Below are positions 1 through 8,254 of a stretch of DNA of 64,000 bases, in pieces. Under the pieces are notes generated by a model. It did no database searches, had not been told where the DNA came from, and saw nothing but the letters and a program-made list of their open reading frames with translations. How positions within the stretch are numbered: position 1 is the first letter of the stretch; every line of letters begins with the position of its first letter. This DNA comes from Comamonadaceae bacterium. Lineage in GTDB: Bacteria > Pseudomonadota > Gammaproteobacteria > Burkholderiales > Burkholderiaceae_C. The DNA lies in the NCBI GenBank assembly GCA_947456305.1, contig CANGPN010000011.1, positions 1 through 64,000 of the forward strand, given 5' to 3'. Both the position numbers and the translations under genes were made by a program.

Positions 1-6
1 ATCGGC

Positions 7-94
7 TGGTGCCGGAGGCCGGAATCGAACCGGCACGGTGTTTTGCACCGGCAGATTTTGAATCTGCTGCGTCTACCAATTTCGCCACTCCGGC
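7..94 (-). tRNA. tRNA-Leu (anticodon CAA)
   Basis: Read on the minus strand this folds as a class II tRNA: a 7-bp acceptor stem (positions 88-94 with 11-17), a D-arm, the 5-bp anticodon stem around loop TTCAAAA giving anticodon CAA (decodes UUG, leucine), a long variable arm typical of tRNA-Leu, a TTCGATT T-loop, and an encoded 3' CCA at 7-9. The 5' end is only 34 bases from the divergent cysM start. A CATAAT hexamer on the minus strand just upstream could be its -10, though I see no well-spaced -35. Confidence 0.96.
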
Positions 95-128
95 AGGAGA
101 GGGAGCCGAATTATGGCACAGTGTGGGG

Positions 129-1031
129 ATGAACTATCCAAGCATCGAATCGGCCATAGGAAACACACCTATTGCACGCTTGCAGCGCATAGGCGTTGCT
201 GAAAACGCAGCACGGGGCAATGTGTTGCTCGGCAAACTAGAGGGCAACAACCCGGCAGGCTCTGTCAAAGACCGCCCCGCGCTCTCCATGATTCAGCGTG
301 CTGAAGAACGCGGTGACATCCAACCCGGCGATACCTTGATTGAAGCCACGTCAGGCAACACCGGTATTGCATTGGCCATGGCAGCGGCCATCAAAGGCTA
401 TCGCATGGTGTTGATCATGCCCGAGGACTTGTCCATTGAGCGCGCGCAAACCATGAAAGCGTTTGGCGCGGAATTGATACTCACTTCCAAAACCACCGGC
501 ATGGAAGGCGCGCGTGATTTGGCGGACCGCATGCAAGCCGAAGGCAAAGGCCGGGTGTTGGACCAATTCGCCAATGCCGATAACCCGCGCATTCACTATG
601 AAACCACCGGCCCCGAAATCTGGCAGCAAACGCATGGACGCATCACGCATTTCGTCAGCGCCATGGGCACCACCGGCACCATCACCGGCGTGTCGCGCTA
701 TTTGAAAGAGAAAAACCCGGAAGTGAAAATCATAGGCGCGCAACCCAGCGAAGGCTCGCGCATTCCGGGCATACGCAAATGGTCGCCCGAATATTTACCG
801 AAAATTTATGATGCCACGCATGTGGATGAACTCATGTACGTGAGTCAGACAGATGCCGAGGACATGTGCAGACGCATGGCGCGTGAAGAAGGCATATTCG
901 CGGGCATATCAGCAGCGGGCGCGTGTTGGGTGGCGTTGCAAATCGCGCAACAGGTGCGCGACGCGACCATTGTGTTCATCGTGTGTGACCGCGGTGACCG
1001 TTATTTGTCCACCGGAGTGTTTCCCGCATGA
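129..1031 (+). CDS. cysM: Cysteine synthase B (O-acetylserine sulfhydrylase, PLP enzyme)
   Basis: Makes L-cysteine from O-acetylserine and sulfide or thiosulfate in the cytoplasm. Of 300 residues; the PLP lysine is K47 in GNNPAGSVKDRPAL and the substrate loop TSGNTG is at 74-79, both diagnostic for the CysK/CysM fold-type II family. Length and the B-type loop (ATSGNTGIALAMAAAIKGY) favour CysM over CysK; the assignment between the two rests on family resemblance only. The frame stays open upstream through the tRNA gene, but the conserved domain begins at the ATG at 129 (MNYPSIESAIGNTP), so I start there. The stop overlaps the next gene by four bases (ATGA), so the two are probably co-transcribed. 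Confidence 0.95.
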   Translation: MNYPSIESAIGNTPIARLQRIGVAENAARGNVLLGKLEGNNPAGSVKDRPALSMIQRAEERGDIQPGDTLIEATSGNTGIALAMAAAIKGYRMVLIMPEDLSIERAQTMKAFGAELILTSKTTGMEGARDLADRMQAEGKGRVLDQFANADNPRIHYETTGPEIWQQTHGRITHFVSAMGTTGTITGVSRYLKEKNPEVKIIGAQPSEGSRIPGIRKWSPEYLPKIYDATHVDELMYVSQTDAEDMCRRMAREEGIFAGISAAGACWVALQIAQQVRDATIVFIVCDRGDRYLSTGVFPA

Positions 1032-1570
1032 GTGCTTATCAATACTGCCCGATGTGCGCCACCGAACTGCAACTCATCAGCATGGAGGAAGACGGCGGCC
1101 CCAAAGAACGCATGCGTTGCGTGGTCTGTCAATGGACACACTGGAACAACCCGACACCGGTGCTCGCCGGCATCGTGCAGTACCGTGACCAAATATTGCT
1201 GGCGCGAAACGCAGCCTGGCCAGGCAGACGATTCGCGTTGATCACCGGGTTCATGGAAGCTGGCGAGACACCTGAGGAGGGCATCGCACGTGAAATTGCC
1301 GAAGAAACGAACCTGCAAGTCTCAGCGTTGAAATTGATCGGTGTGTATGACTTTCAGCGCATGAACCAGGTCATCATTGCTTACCATGCCGTGGCTGACG
1401 GTGAGGTGCGTTTATCCCCTGAACTTGCCGAGTACAAGTTGTACAACTACCAGGACATCATTTGCTGGCCGGCCGGTACAGGCTACGCCATGGGAGACTG
1501 GTTGCGCACCCAAGGCATAGAGCCCAGGTTCATGAGTTGGGAAGAGCGCGCCGCGCAAAGCTTGGAATAA
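1028..1570 (+). CDS. Nudix hydrolase with N-terminal zinc ribbon
   Basis: A 180-residue protein. Residues 7/10 and 31/34 form two CxxC pairs (CPMC, CVVC), a zinc-ribbon arrangement as in NudC-type enzymes. A Nudix box spans about 74-96: Gly74, Glu80, Arg88-Glu89 and Glu92-Glu93 are all present, so the metal-binding catalytic helix looks intact, although the usual Gly near the end of the box is Asn95. The family hydrolyses nucleoside diphosphates linked to another moiety; the substrate (NADH, dNTP, ADP-ribose) cannot be told from this sequence. It overlaps cysM by four bases and is probably translated by coupling. Confidence 0.9.
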   Translation: MSAYQYCPMCATELQLISMEEDGGPKERMRCVVCQWTHWNNPTPVLAGIVQYRDQILLARNAAWPGRRFALITGFMEAGETPEEGIAREIAEETNLQVSALKLIGVYDFQRMNQVIIAYHAVADGEVRLSPELAEYKLYNYQDIICWPAGTGYAMGDWLRTQGIEPRFMSWEERAAQSLE

Positions 1571-1602
1571 ATTAGTATTTTCTTTTTTGAAACCAATGTC
1601 CT

Positions 1603-1830
1603 ATGCATATTGATCTTGAACTTGACACTCGGGGTTTGAACTGCCCCCTGCCCATATTGAAAGCCAAGAAAGCATTGACACCTATGCAAACCGGTCAGTT
1701 GCTCAAAGTGGTGTCAACTGACAAAGGCTCGCTGCGTGACTTCGCAGCTTTTGCCAAGCAGACGGGTAACGAACTAGTGGCTCAGGAAACGGTGGGCGAA
1801 GATTTCGTTCATATTCTTAAGCGGCGGTGA
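1603..1830 (+). CDS. tusA: TusA-family sulfurtransferase
   Basis: A 75-residue protein that is essentially one TusA/SirA fold. The signature CPxP is present (NCPLPILKAKKAL) with the sulfane-carrying cysteine at residue 14. Family members pass persulfide sulfur in thiolation of tRNA, molybdenum cofactor assembly or oxidative sulfur metabolism. It lies 32 bases after the Nudix gene and close to cysM, so a sulfur-related cluster is a reasonable inference. No dsrE or rhodanese partner is nearby, so the acceptor is unknown and TusA proper cannot be separated from other family members. Confidence 0.9.
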   Translation: MHIDLELDTRGLNCPLPILKAKKALTPMQTGQLLKVVSTDKGSLRDFAAFAKQTGNELVAQETVGEDFVHILKRR

Positions 1831-1982
1831 TTTTTTTCATCAAAAACGCAACAATTACCGCTACGTAAAGTTGCATAAGGGTAATCCCTTGAGCCTTAGG
1901 CATGCGGCTTTATTTATCAATCTATGCCTGTTACAACATCATAGGGTGATGCAAAAACAGGTTTTGAATCGGAAAACCATCA

Positions 1983-2010
1983 TTGACTTTAAATAAAACC
2001 GAAATAGTAT
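1983..2010 (+). promoter_or_regulatory. Candidate sigma-70 promoter of the MBL-fold hydrolase gene
   Basis: TTGACT at 1983-1988 and TAGTAT at 2005-2010 are separated by 16 bases and lie about 55 bases before the ATG at 2065, inside a 234-base intergenic stretch. This is a pattern match only; no start site is known. I see no other feature in 1831-2064. Confidence 0.4.
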
Positions 2011-2064
2011 TGCCCGGTTAGTTTGTAACTTTCATTGCTTTCAACACTTGTATAGGACTCACAC

Positions 2065-2925
2065 ATGAAAAAAATCGCTCTCGTCGCATCTTTGTTGGCT
2101 GGCCTCATGGCCGGTATGTCACCTGCAGCCAATGCTCAGGAAGTTTATTGGACCACCAGCGGTATGTTCGGTCCTTTCAACATCCAGGGCCTGATCCCTA
2201 CCTATCCCACTGCCAAGGACATCACCATCCCCGTGTCCATGTGGATCATCAAGCACCCGACCAAAGGCGTTGTGGTGTTTGACACAGGTAACAACGTAGC
2301 CATTTCTGACGGCAAGTGCAAAGAATACTGGTCTGCCGGTAACTGCGACTTCCTCAAGCCCAACCAAAAGCGTTCAGATGTGATCGACAAGCAATTGGAA
2401 AAAGTCGGTTTGAAAGTGGATGATGTCAAAGTTGTGGTGTCCTCACATAGCCACTTGGACCACGCTGGCAACATCGGTATGTTCCCCAAAGCTGTTCATG
2501 TGTTCCAGAAGAAAGAACTTTACCAAGGCTGGTGGCCTGAGAAGTTCCAAGGTCGTGAAACACCTGGAACCTTCGTGTTGGCTGACTTGATGGCTGCACG
2601 TAACTACACTTACTACGAAATCGACGGCGACTACGACCTGTTCGGTGACGGCAGTGTGAAAATCATCTCCACTCCTGGCCACACCATCGGTCACCAGTCT
2701 ATGAAAGTTAAACTGGGTTCAGGCAACACCATCATCATTACCCAAGATGCTTTGTGGATGCAAGAGAATGCTGACGGTTACGTTGCTGGCTTGAACTACA
2801 GTGTCAAAGATTGGTCAGACTCGGCCAACAAACTCAAATTCATGCGTGACCTCGAAGGTGCCAAACTGCTGTTCTCTCACGATGCAAATCAGTTTGCTAC
2901 CGGTGGTAACAAATGGCATAAATAA
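2065..2925 (+). CDS. Secreted metallo-beta-lactamase-fold hydrolase (AHL-lactonase-like family)
   Basis: A 286-residue protein with a classical signal peptide (MKKIALVASLLAGLMAG..., cleavage probably after ANA near residue 24), so periplasmic or secreted. The metal-binding motif HSHLDH is at 128-133, and STPGHTIGHQS and the late FSHDANQF supply the further His/Asp ligands of a dinuclear zinc site. Overall arrangement resembles the N-acyl-homoserine-lactonase branch of the superfamily; the real substrate is not evident. The gene stands alone: its own promoter-like site and a strong terminator directly after it. The mature protein has two cysteines (GKCKEYWSAGNCDF) that could form a disulfide, fitting export. 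Confidence 0.85.
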   Translation: MKKIALVASLLAGLMAGMSPAANAQEVYWTTSGMFGPFNIQGLIPTYPTAKDITIPVSMWIIKHPTKGVVVFDTGNNVAISDGKCKEYWSAGNCDFLKPNQKRSDVIDKQLEKVGLKVDDVKVVVSSHSHLDHAGNIGMFPKAVHVFQKKELYQGWWPEKFQGRETPGTFVLADLMAARNYTYYEIDGDYDLFGDGSVKIISTPGHTIGHQSMKVKLGSGNTIIITQDALWMQENADGYVAGLNYSVKDWSDSANKLKFMRDLEGAKLLFSHDANQFATGGNKWHK

Positions 2926-2947
2926 TCAGCCGTATACTGGTTGAGGC

Positions 2948-2976
2948 AAAGCCCCCACTTTGTGGGGGCTTTTTTT
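2948..2976 (+). terminator. Rho-independent terminator after the MBL-fold gene
   Basis: GCCCCCAC and GTGGGGGC pair around a TTT loop, followed by a run of seven T. It sits 23 bases after the stop codon and separates this gene from the ABC cluster. Confidence 0.92.
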
Positions 2977-3023
2977 CAGTTGCTGAAAATGTGAATGCTT
3001 TAATGAATTCACACAATCCCTAG

Positions 3024-3986
3024 ATGAACATGATTGAACTAGATAGAGTATCCAAGCGCTACGGTAGCAAGACCATCATTCACGATATTTCATTCAACGT
3101 AAAAAAAGGTGAGATTGTTGGTTTTTTAGGTCCAAACGGCGCAGGCAAGACCACCACCATGCGCATGATTTCAGGCTTTACGTCAACGACATCCGGTACG
3201 GTCAAAGTAGCCGGTTTCGATATGGCCACACAAAACCACCTGGCCTCACAAAAACTGGGTTATTTGCCTGAGCATCCTCCGCTTTATGACGTGCTTGATG
3301 TGAAATCGTATTTACGCTTTGTGGCAACTGCCAAAGGTCTAAGCAAAACCCAATTTCCCGCTCACCTAGAAAAAGTGGTGGATGCCTGCAAACTTGCTTC
3401 CGTGGTGGATAAAGAAATTTACAAATTATCCAAAGGCTACCGACAGCGAGTCGGTTTAGCTCAGGCGCTGTTGGGCGACCCTGAGGTGTTGTTACTCGAC
3501 GAGCCAACCGCCAGCCTGGACCCCGGACAAATTCATGAAACACGCGAAGTCATCCGCTTGTTTGGCAGTGAACGTGCTGTGTTGTTATCTACCCATATAT
3601 TGTCAGAAGTGACTTTGCTTTGCAGCCGTGTCGCCATCATCAACCAGGGCCGCATGCTAGCTGTGGACACGCCCGACAGATTGCAACAAGCTGCTGAAGA
3701 AAGCAATATTGTGTGGGTCGAAGCGGTAGGGGATGAAAACAATATAAAGCAAGCTTTGCAAGCGGTCGCTGGGGTGGTCAGTGTCAGTGCTTCTACCGTG
3801 CCTAATTCCAAATTATTGAGTTTTGATTGCATGGTCACCGATGACGAAGGCATACAGCAGCGAATTGCCCGCGCAGTGACTTCGGCGGGTGAATTACAAA
3901 GACTAGAAAGACGCAAGCCTACACTGGAGAATATTTTTCTTCGCTATGTGGCTCAATCATCCAAGAATGCGGAGCAAGCGAAATGA
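3024..3986 (+). CDS. ABC transporter ATP-binding protein (GldA/NosF-like)
   Basis: A 320-residue ATPase. Walker A GPNGAGKTT is at 36-44, the signature is LSKGYRQRVG, Walker B is VLLLDEP, and the switch histidine is in LSTHIL. The extra C-terminal region after about residue 220 is common in ABC-2 type exporters. It should energise the permease encoded next, which overlaps by four bases (ATGA at 3983). An alternative ATG lies two codons in. The order ATPase, ABC-2 permease, GldG-like, DUF4340 matches a widespread bacterial cassette often labelled gliding-motility-like in non-gliders; the cargo is unknown. Confidence 0.92.
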   Translation: MNMIELDRVSKRYGSKTIIHDISFNVKKGEIVGFLGPNGAGKTTTMRMISGFTSTTSGTVKVAGFDMATQNHLASQKLGYLPEHPPLYDVLDVKSYLRFVATAKGLSKTQFPAHLEKVVDACKLASVVDKEIYKLSKGYRQRVGLAQALLGDPEVLLLDEPTASLDPGQIHETREVIRLFGSERAVLLSTHILSEVTLLCSRVAIINQGRMLAVDTPDRLQQAAEESNIVWVEAVGDENNIKQALQAVAGVVSVSASTVPNSKLLSFDCMVTDDEGIQQRIARAVTSAGELQRLERRKPTLENIFLRYVAQSSKNAEQAK

Positions 3987-4699
3987 GAGCATTGAACGGA
4001 CTCAAGGCTGTCTACCAAAAAGAAATGCTGGCGTATTTTTATTCGCCTATCGCCTATTTTGTGATTGCGGTTTTTTTGCTGGGAACCGGTTATTTCTTTA
4101 CCTACAACATCTTTTTGACCGGCGTAGGCACCATGGACCAAACGTTGCAAAACATGGGCATTTTGTTGCTCACGTTGATCCCCGTGCTGACCATGCGTTT
4201 GTTTTCTGCTGAGTACAGCGGACGCACCATTGAATTGTTGATGACGCTGCCCTTGGCCAAGTGGCAGGTGGTGCTAGGTAAATACTTCGGCGCGGTGACT
4301 ATCTTTTTGCTGATGACGTTGGCCAGTTGCATCAACCTGATTCCTTTGTACATCTACGGCAACCCGCAAACCTTGAATATTTTTTCAGGCTATCTGGGTT
4401 TTGTGCTGCTGGGTATGTCTTGCATCGCCATCGGACAGTTTTTCTCATCGCTGACTGAAAACCAAATTGTTGCTGCGCTGATCACTATTCCCGTTCTACT
4501 GGCATTCTGGTTTGTAGGTCATTTGAAAAGCTTGCAGGCTAGCGCTGTGATGCGCGAGTTATTCATCAATTTGTCATTTGCCTTGCATTTCGGTGATTTC
4601 ATCAGCGGTTTGTTTCGCAGTGAAGCCTTGGTGTTTTTCCTGGCAGTGATCGCAACTGCTCTGACATTGAATATCAGTTTTCTGAAGATGCGTAGATAA
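3983..4699 (+). CDS. ABC-2 type permease (GldF-like)
   Basis: A 238-residue integral membrane protein with about six hydrophobic segments (for example YFVIAVFLLGTGYFF, MGILLLTLIPVLT, FLLMTLASCINLIPLYIY) and the motif MRLFSAEYSGRTIELLMTLP characteristic of ABC-2 permeases of the GldF/NosY type. It is the membrane partner of the ATPase whose stop it overlaps, and it is followed after only two bases by the GldG-like gene. Substrate not evident. Confidence 0.9.
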   Translation: MRALNGLKAVYQKEMLAYFYSPIAYFVIAVFLLGTGYFFTYNIFLTGVGTMDQTLQNMGILLLTLIPVLTMRLFSAEYSGRTIELLMTLPLAKWQVVLGKYFGAVTIFLLMTLASCINLIPLYIYGNPQTLNIFSGYLGFVLLGMSCIAIGQFFSSLTENQIVAALITIPVLLAFWFVGHLKSLQASAVMRELFINLSFALHFGDFISGLFRSEALVFFLAVIATALTLNISFLKMRR

Positions 4700-4701
4700 C
4701 C

Positions 4702-6336
4702 ATGAATAAATCATTTCAAGCAGGTCTGCTGTTTATTGTTGGCTTAGCCGCGTGTATTTTTTCTTTGATTGCAGATTCTTTACTGGTTGATGCGGGTTGG
4801 GTCAGCACCGGTTTATGGGTAATCGGATTACTGATATGTGGATTTGCACTGTTTAATTTGAAATCCGAAATTACTGAATATTTCCGCCACGACCGTGGTG
4901 AACTGGTGCTCTCGACTGCGGGTTTGATAGGTATTTTTATCGCAATTGCCTGGTTAGCCGCTTTGTATCCGGTGCGCTTTGATCTGACCAAGAATCGAGA
5001 ACATTCACTGGCGCCGCAAACCATCAAATTGATACGCGCAATTGATAAGCCCGTGCATATTGTATTTTTTCACGACCGCGGCATGCGTGACACGGTGGAG
5101 TTGTATGCGCAGATGGCTGATTTGAATAAAAAAATCACCATAGAGTTTTTTGATCCGGTGCTCAATCCTTCTCAAGCACGTTTGCGCGGTGTGGAGTATG
5201 CAGGAACAGCTTTGATTGAGAGCGAAGAGCGCAAAGTCACTGTCAGCAGTCCCAGCGAAACCGATATCGCCAACGGCATCATGCGTGTCACCCAAGGCAA
5301 ACAACAGACCGCGTGTTTTCTCGATGGTCATGGCGAGCCTGACCCTTTCAGCCTCGAGTCTCATGATCACATGGAAGGCAGTGCAGGACATTCACACGGT
5401 GTGGAAACCAAGATTGTTAACCACGAACGTCACGGCATGGCCAAGGCGCGCAACGGACTGGAAACTTTGAATTACAAAGTTGAAAAAATCAATATGGCTG
5501 GCAGCCAGACAGATTTTTCCAAGTGTTCTTTGCTGGTGGTGGCTGGTCCACAGTTGCCCTTGATGCCGGTAGAAATCAAACAAATACAAGCCTATTTGTA
5601 CAACGGCGGTAATGCGCTGTTCATGGTTGACCCGTTTGTTGAAACCGGATTGGATGCCTTGATTGCTCAATATGGTGTGGTAATGGGTAAAGGCCTTGCT
5701 ATTGATCCTTCTACTCATTTCTGGGCTGATGTATCTGCACCTGCTGTGACCAACTACAACCCGCACGAAGTCAGCATGAAACTGCCTTTGACTTTTTTCC
5801 CGGGGGCACGTCCTTTGCAGCCCACGGCTGAACCGGTGGCAGGCGTTTCGGTCAGACCGGTGGTCAACACATCGCAAAAAAGTTACACCTCTTTGGTCAA
5901 GACCAGCACAGACTATGTTGAAGGCAGCAGCGTCAAAGGCCCATTGACTTTGATGGTCTCATCCATTTTCAGTGCCGCTGTGGAGAATTCAGCAGCTGAC
6001 ATCATGAAGCAACTGCGTTCGAACGGGCCTGAAAAGCCAGCGCCTGCTCCCGTTGTTAAAACCGATCGTAAGCCTTCCAAAATCATTGTGATTGGTGATT
6101 CTGACTTTGCCACCAATTCCTTTTTTCACGTCATGGGCAATGGCCAGTTGTTTCTCAATTCAGTCAATTTCTTATCTTCCAGCGATAATTTGATTGGCTT
6201 AGAGCCTAGGACCTTCGACATACCGAGGGTAGAAATGACCAATGTTCAGATGAAGTTCACATTCATACTTTCGCTGATTGCTATCCCCTTGCTGATGGCT
6301 GGTCTTGGCATGGTCGTCTGGTGGAAACAGCGGTGA
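4702..6336 (+). CDS. GldG-family ABC-associated membrane protein with His-rich loop
   Basis: A 544-residue protein with two N-terminal hydrophobic helices, a third near residues 68-92, a long extracytoplasmic region and a C-terminal anchor (FTFILSLIAIPLLMAGLGMVVWW). The region RFDLTKNREHSLAPQTIKLI is the typical GldG entry motif. Unusually, residues 221-244 hold six histidines (H221, H223, H230, H232, H241, H244) in a short acidic loop, which looks like a metal-binding insertion. It follows the permease by two bases, overlaps the DUF4340 gene by four, and probably assembles with the ABC proteins. Function of GldG outside gliding bacteria is not established. Confidence 0.85.
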   Translation: MNKSFQAGLLFIVGLAACIFSLIADSLLVDAGWVSTGLWVIGLLICGFALFNLKSEITEYFRHDRGELVLSTAGLIGIFIAIAWLAALYPVRFDLTKNREHSLAPQTIKLIRAIDKPVHIVFFHDRGMRDTVELYAQMADLNKKITIEFFDPVLNPSQARLRGVEYAGTALIESEERKVTVSSPSETDIANGIMRVTQGKQQTACFLDGHGEPDPFSLESHDHMEGSAGHSHGVETKIVNHERHGMAKARNGLETLNYKVEKINMAGSQTDFSKCSLLVVAGPQLPLMPVEIKQIQAYLYNGGNALFMVDPFVETGLDALIAQYGVVMGKGLAIDPSTHFWADVSAPAVTNYNPHEVSMKLPLTFFPGARPLQPTAEPVAGVSVRPVVNTSQKSYTSLVKTSTDYVEGSSVKGPLTLMVSSIFSAAVENSAADIMKQLRSNGPEKPAPAPVVKTDRKPSKIIVIGDSDFATNSFFHVMGNGQLFLNSVNFLSSSDNLIGLEPRTFDIPRVEMTNVQMKFTFILSLIAIPLLMAGLGMVVWWKQR

Positions 6337-6989
6337 AAGCAGGTTCATTGAAACTGGTGTTGATCTGGGTTTTGCTCGGTTCAATTGCGGCATTTATTGT
6401 TTTCACCAAAAATAATGCTCCGCCACCGCAAGCCGTTATAGAAGCGCGTGACAGCAGGTGGCTGGTACCGTTGGCCGTCGAAGAGATTGGCGCCATTGAA
6501 GTCATTTTTGAAGGCAAGTCACACCGCTTTGAGCGTGACAAACAAGGCGCCTGGTTTTTCCATCAGCAACATGCCGACAGCGCTGCATTGAATGTTCACA
6601 ATGCGGATGCCAAGCAGGTCGAAACCATCACGCTGGCTTTCAATATGCTCACGCGTGCGCAACGTGAACAAAAAATACCTTATGAGGACAAGTGCAACTC
6701 CTTAGGCGGCAACTCGGCCCACCCTAAGCACAACGGCCCTGAGGCTGCCAAACCCGTTTGTATTAACCCAACAGCAGATGAATACGGCGTTGGTATGCCA
6801 AGCGTGCTGGTCATAGGCTACAGAGCCAATGAGTTACAGCCTGCATTTAATTTGGCCTTTGGCAAAGCCACACCGGATAGTTATAGCCGCTATGTCTTGC
6901 CCTTCGGCTCCAATATTCTTTATACCGTGCCTAATTTTCAATACACCAATTTGACCGACTTGATAGCTGCAGTGAACAAGAAGCAATAG
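6333..6989 (+). CDS. DUF4340-like protein, membrane-anchored
   Basis: Starting at the GTG at 6333 (GTGA overlap with the previous stop; another GTG lies at 6321), 218 residues. One N-terminal hydrophobic helix (LVLIWVLLGSIAAFIVF) is followed by an extracytoplasmic domain. The pattern SRWLVPLAVEEIGAIEVIFEG...RFERDKQGAWFF resembles the DUF4340 repeat that usually accompanies GldG-like genes. Two cysteines (DKCNSLGG and PVCINPTA) flank a His/Asn-rich stretch. The protein seems shorter than many relatives, with only one repeat-like unit. Assigned mainly by position in the cassette. Confidence 0.7.
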   Translation: MKAGSLKLVLIWVLLGSIAAFIVFTKNNAPPPQAVIEARDSRWLVPLAVEEIGAIEVIFEGKSHRFERDKQGAWFFHQQHADSAALNVHNADAKQVETITLAFNMLTRAQREQKIPYEDKCNSLGGNSAHPKHNGPEAAKPVCINPTADEYGVGMPSVLVIGYRANELQPAFNLAFGKATPDSYSRYVLPFGSNILYTVPNFQYTNLTDLIAAVNKKQ

Positions 6990-7017
6990 TTTCTGCGCTA
7001 ACTTGCTTAATTGAAAC

Positions 7018-8175
7018 ATGCGTATCTTCAGGCAACTCACCGCTTTAATTGCTCAGGTTTGCCTGAGCTTACTGGGTATATCCGGTGTGCTCAACTCGGC
7101 GCATGCGCACCAAACGGGTAACAGTTATCTCAGCATCACCGAGTCAGCCGGTCAGTTGCAAGTCGAGTTCGATTTCATTGCGCGCGACCTGGACAATTTG
7201 CTACCTGTAGAGTGCAAGCCAGCGGAAATATCCCTGTTGCCTGAAAAACTGCAAGCGATGCAGGCCTGCATCACCCAGGCTTTGAAAAATTCCTTGCATC
7301 TTGAAATAGATGAACAGGATGTGCCATTGAATTTTGACCACCAGTCCGTGGTCATGCACAGCGACGGCTTGTATGTGCGCCAGCAATTCACCGCACCCGC
7401 TGTCCTTCAAGACGCCAAATTCCTGGTCATCAAATACGAGTTCTTTACACAAAAAGAACAATCCGGTCGTGCATTTGTGAAGATTGAATTACGCAATGAT
7501 GAAATTTCTTCTGTCATAGATCAAAACCAGCCCATACAGCGATTCGCGTTGGGAAATGCCAAACGCTGGTCAACCATAGGTTTGTTCACGCAAGAAGGTG
7601 CCAGACATATATGGGAAGGCACTGACCATTTGTTATTTTTGCTGAGCTTGTTGCTGCCAGGTTTGATGTTGACCGTTCAACCGGCTAAATCCACAAGTAA
7701 CGGTCAGCGTTGGACAGATTCACCTGCGCTGCGATTTGCCTTGAAAGTAATTACCGCATTCACCATCGCGCATTCCATCACTCTGGCTTTTTCTGTTTTT
7801 GGTTGGGTGAGTTTGCCTGAGAAATTGATTGAATCCATGATTGCCGTCTCCATCATGGTGTCTGCGTTATTGAATTTGCAGGATCGTTTTCGTTTCAGTC
7901 ACTGGAAGATTGCTTTTCTTTTTGGTTTGATTCACGGCATGGGTTTCGCCAATGGTTTGAAAGACTTGGGACTATCATCGTTTTATTTTCTTGAAACCTT
8001 GTTTGCATTCAATCTTGGCGTTGAGCTAGGACAGTTGTCTGCGGTAACAGTTGTCGCTGTACCCGTATTGTTGCTGGTCAGAAAAACTCATGCCAAGAAA
8101 CTCTTATTGAAATACGGTTCCATCGCTACCTTTGCGATGGCCAGTGTTTGGCTGGTTGAACGGCTGGTGGCTTGA
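7018..8175 (+). CDS. HupE/UreJ-family membrane protein
   Basis: A 385-residue protein: signal peptide or first helix (to about residue 31, ...NSAHAHQTG), an extracytoplasmic domain of roughly 150 residues, then at least six membrane helices. The motif GARHIWEGTDHLLFLLSLLLPG, then AFTIAHSITLAFSVFG and GLIHGMGFANGL, marks the HupE/UreJ_2 group, with conserved His in helices as in nickel/cobalt permease-like proteins. It starts 28 bases after the DUF4340 gene, so it is likely the last gene of the ABC cassette. Metal transport is the family guess, not shown here. Confidence 0.8.
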   Translation: MRIFRQLTALIAQVCLSLLGISGVLNSAHAHQTGNSYLSITESAGQLQVEFDFIARDLDNLLPVECKPAEISLLPEKLQAMQACITQALKNSLHLEIDEQDVPLNFDHQSVVMHSDGLYVRQQFTAPAVLQDAKFLVIKYEFFTQKEQSGRAFVKIELRNDEISSVIDQNQPIQRFALGNAKRWSTIGLFTQEGARHIWEGTDHLLFLLSLLLPGLMLTVQPAKSTSNGQRWTDSPALRFALKVITAFTIAHSITLAFSVFGWVSLPEKLIESMIAVSIMVSALLNLQDRFRFSHWKIAFLFGLIHGMGFANGLKDLGLSSFYFLETLFAFNLGVELGQLSAVTVVAVPVLLLVRKTHAKKLLLKYGSIATFAMASVWLVERLVA

Positions 8176-8254
8176 TTCATAGGTAGCAAAATCATTTCTC
8201 GTGTGAAGTGGCGTGGTTACATTTCAATTCCTTATTTTCAGCAAAGGCTAAGTC

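Noticed and set aside
9-128. N-terminal extension of cysM (40 codons) that reads through the tRNA gene
   Set aside because: It overlaps the tRNA-Leu on the other strand and shows no family resemblance; the domain begins at the ATG at 129.
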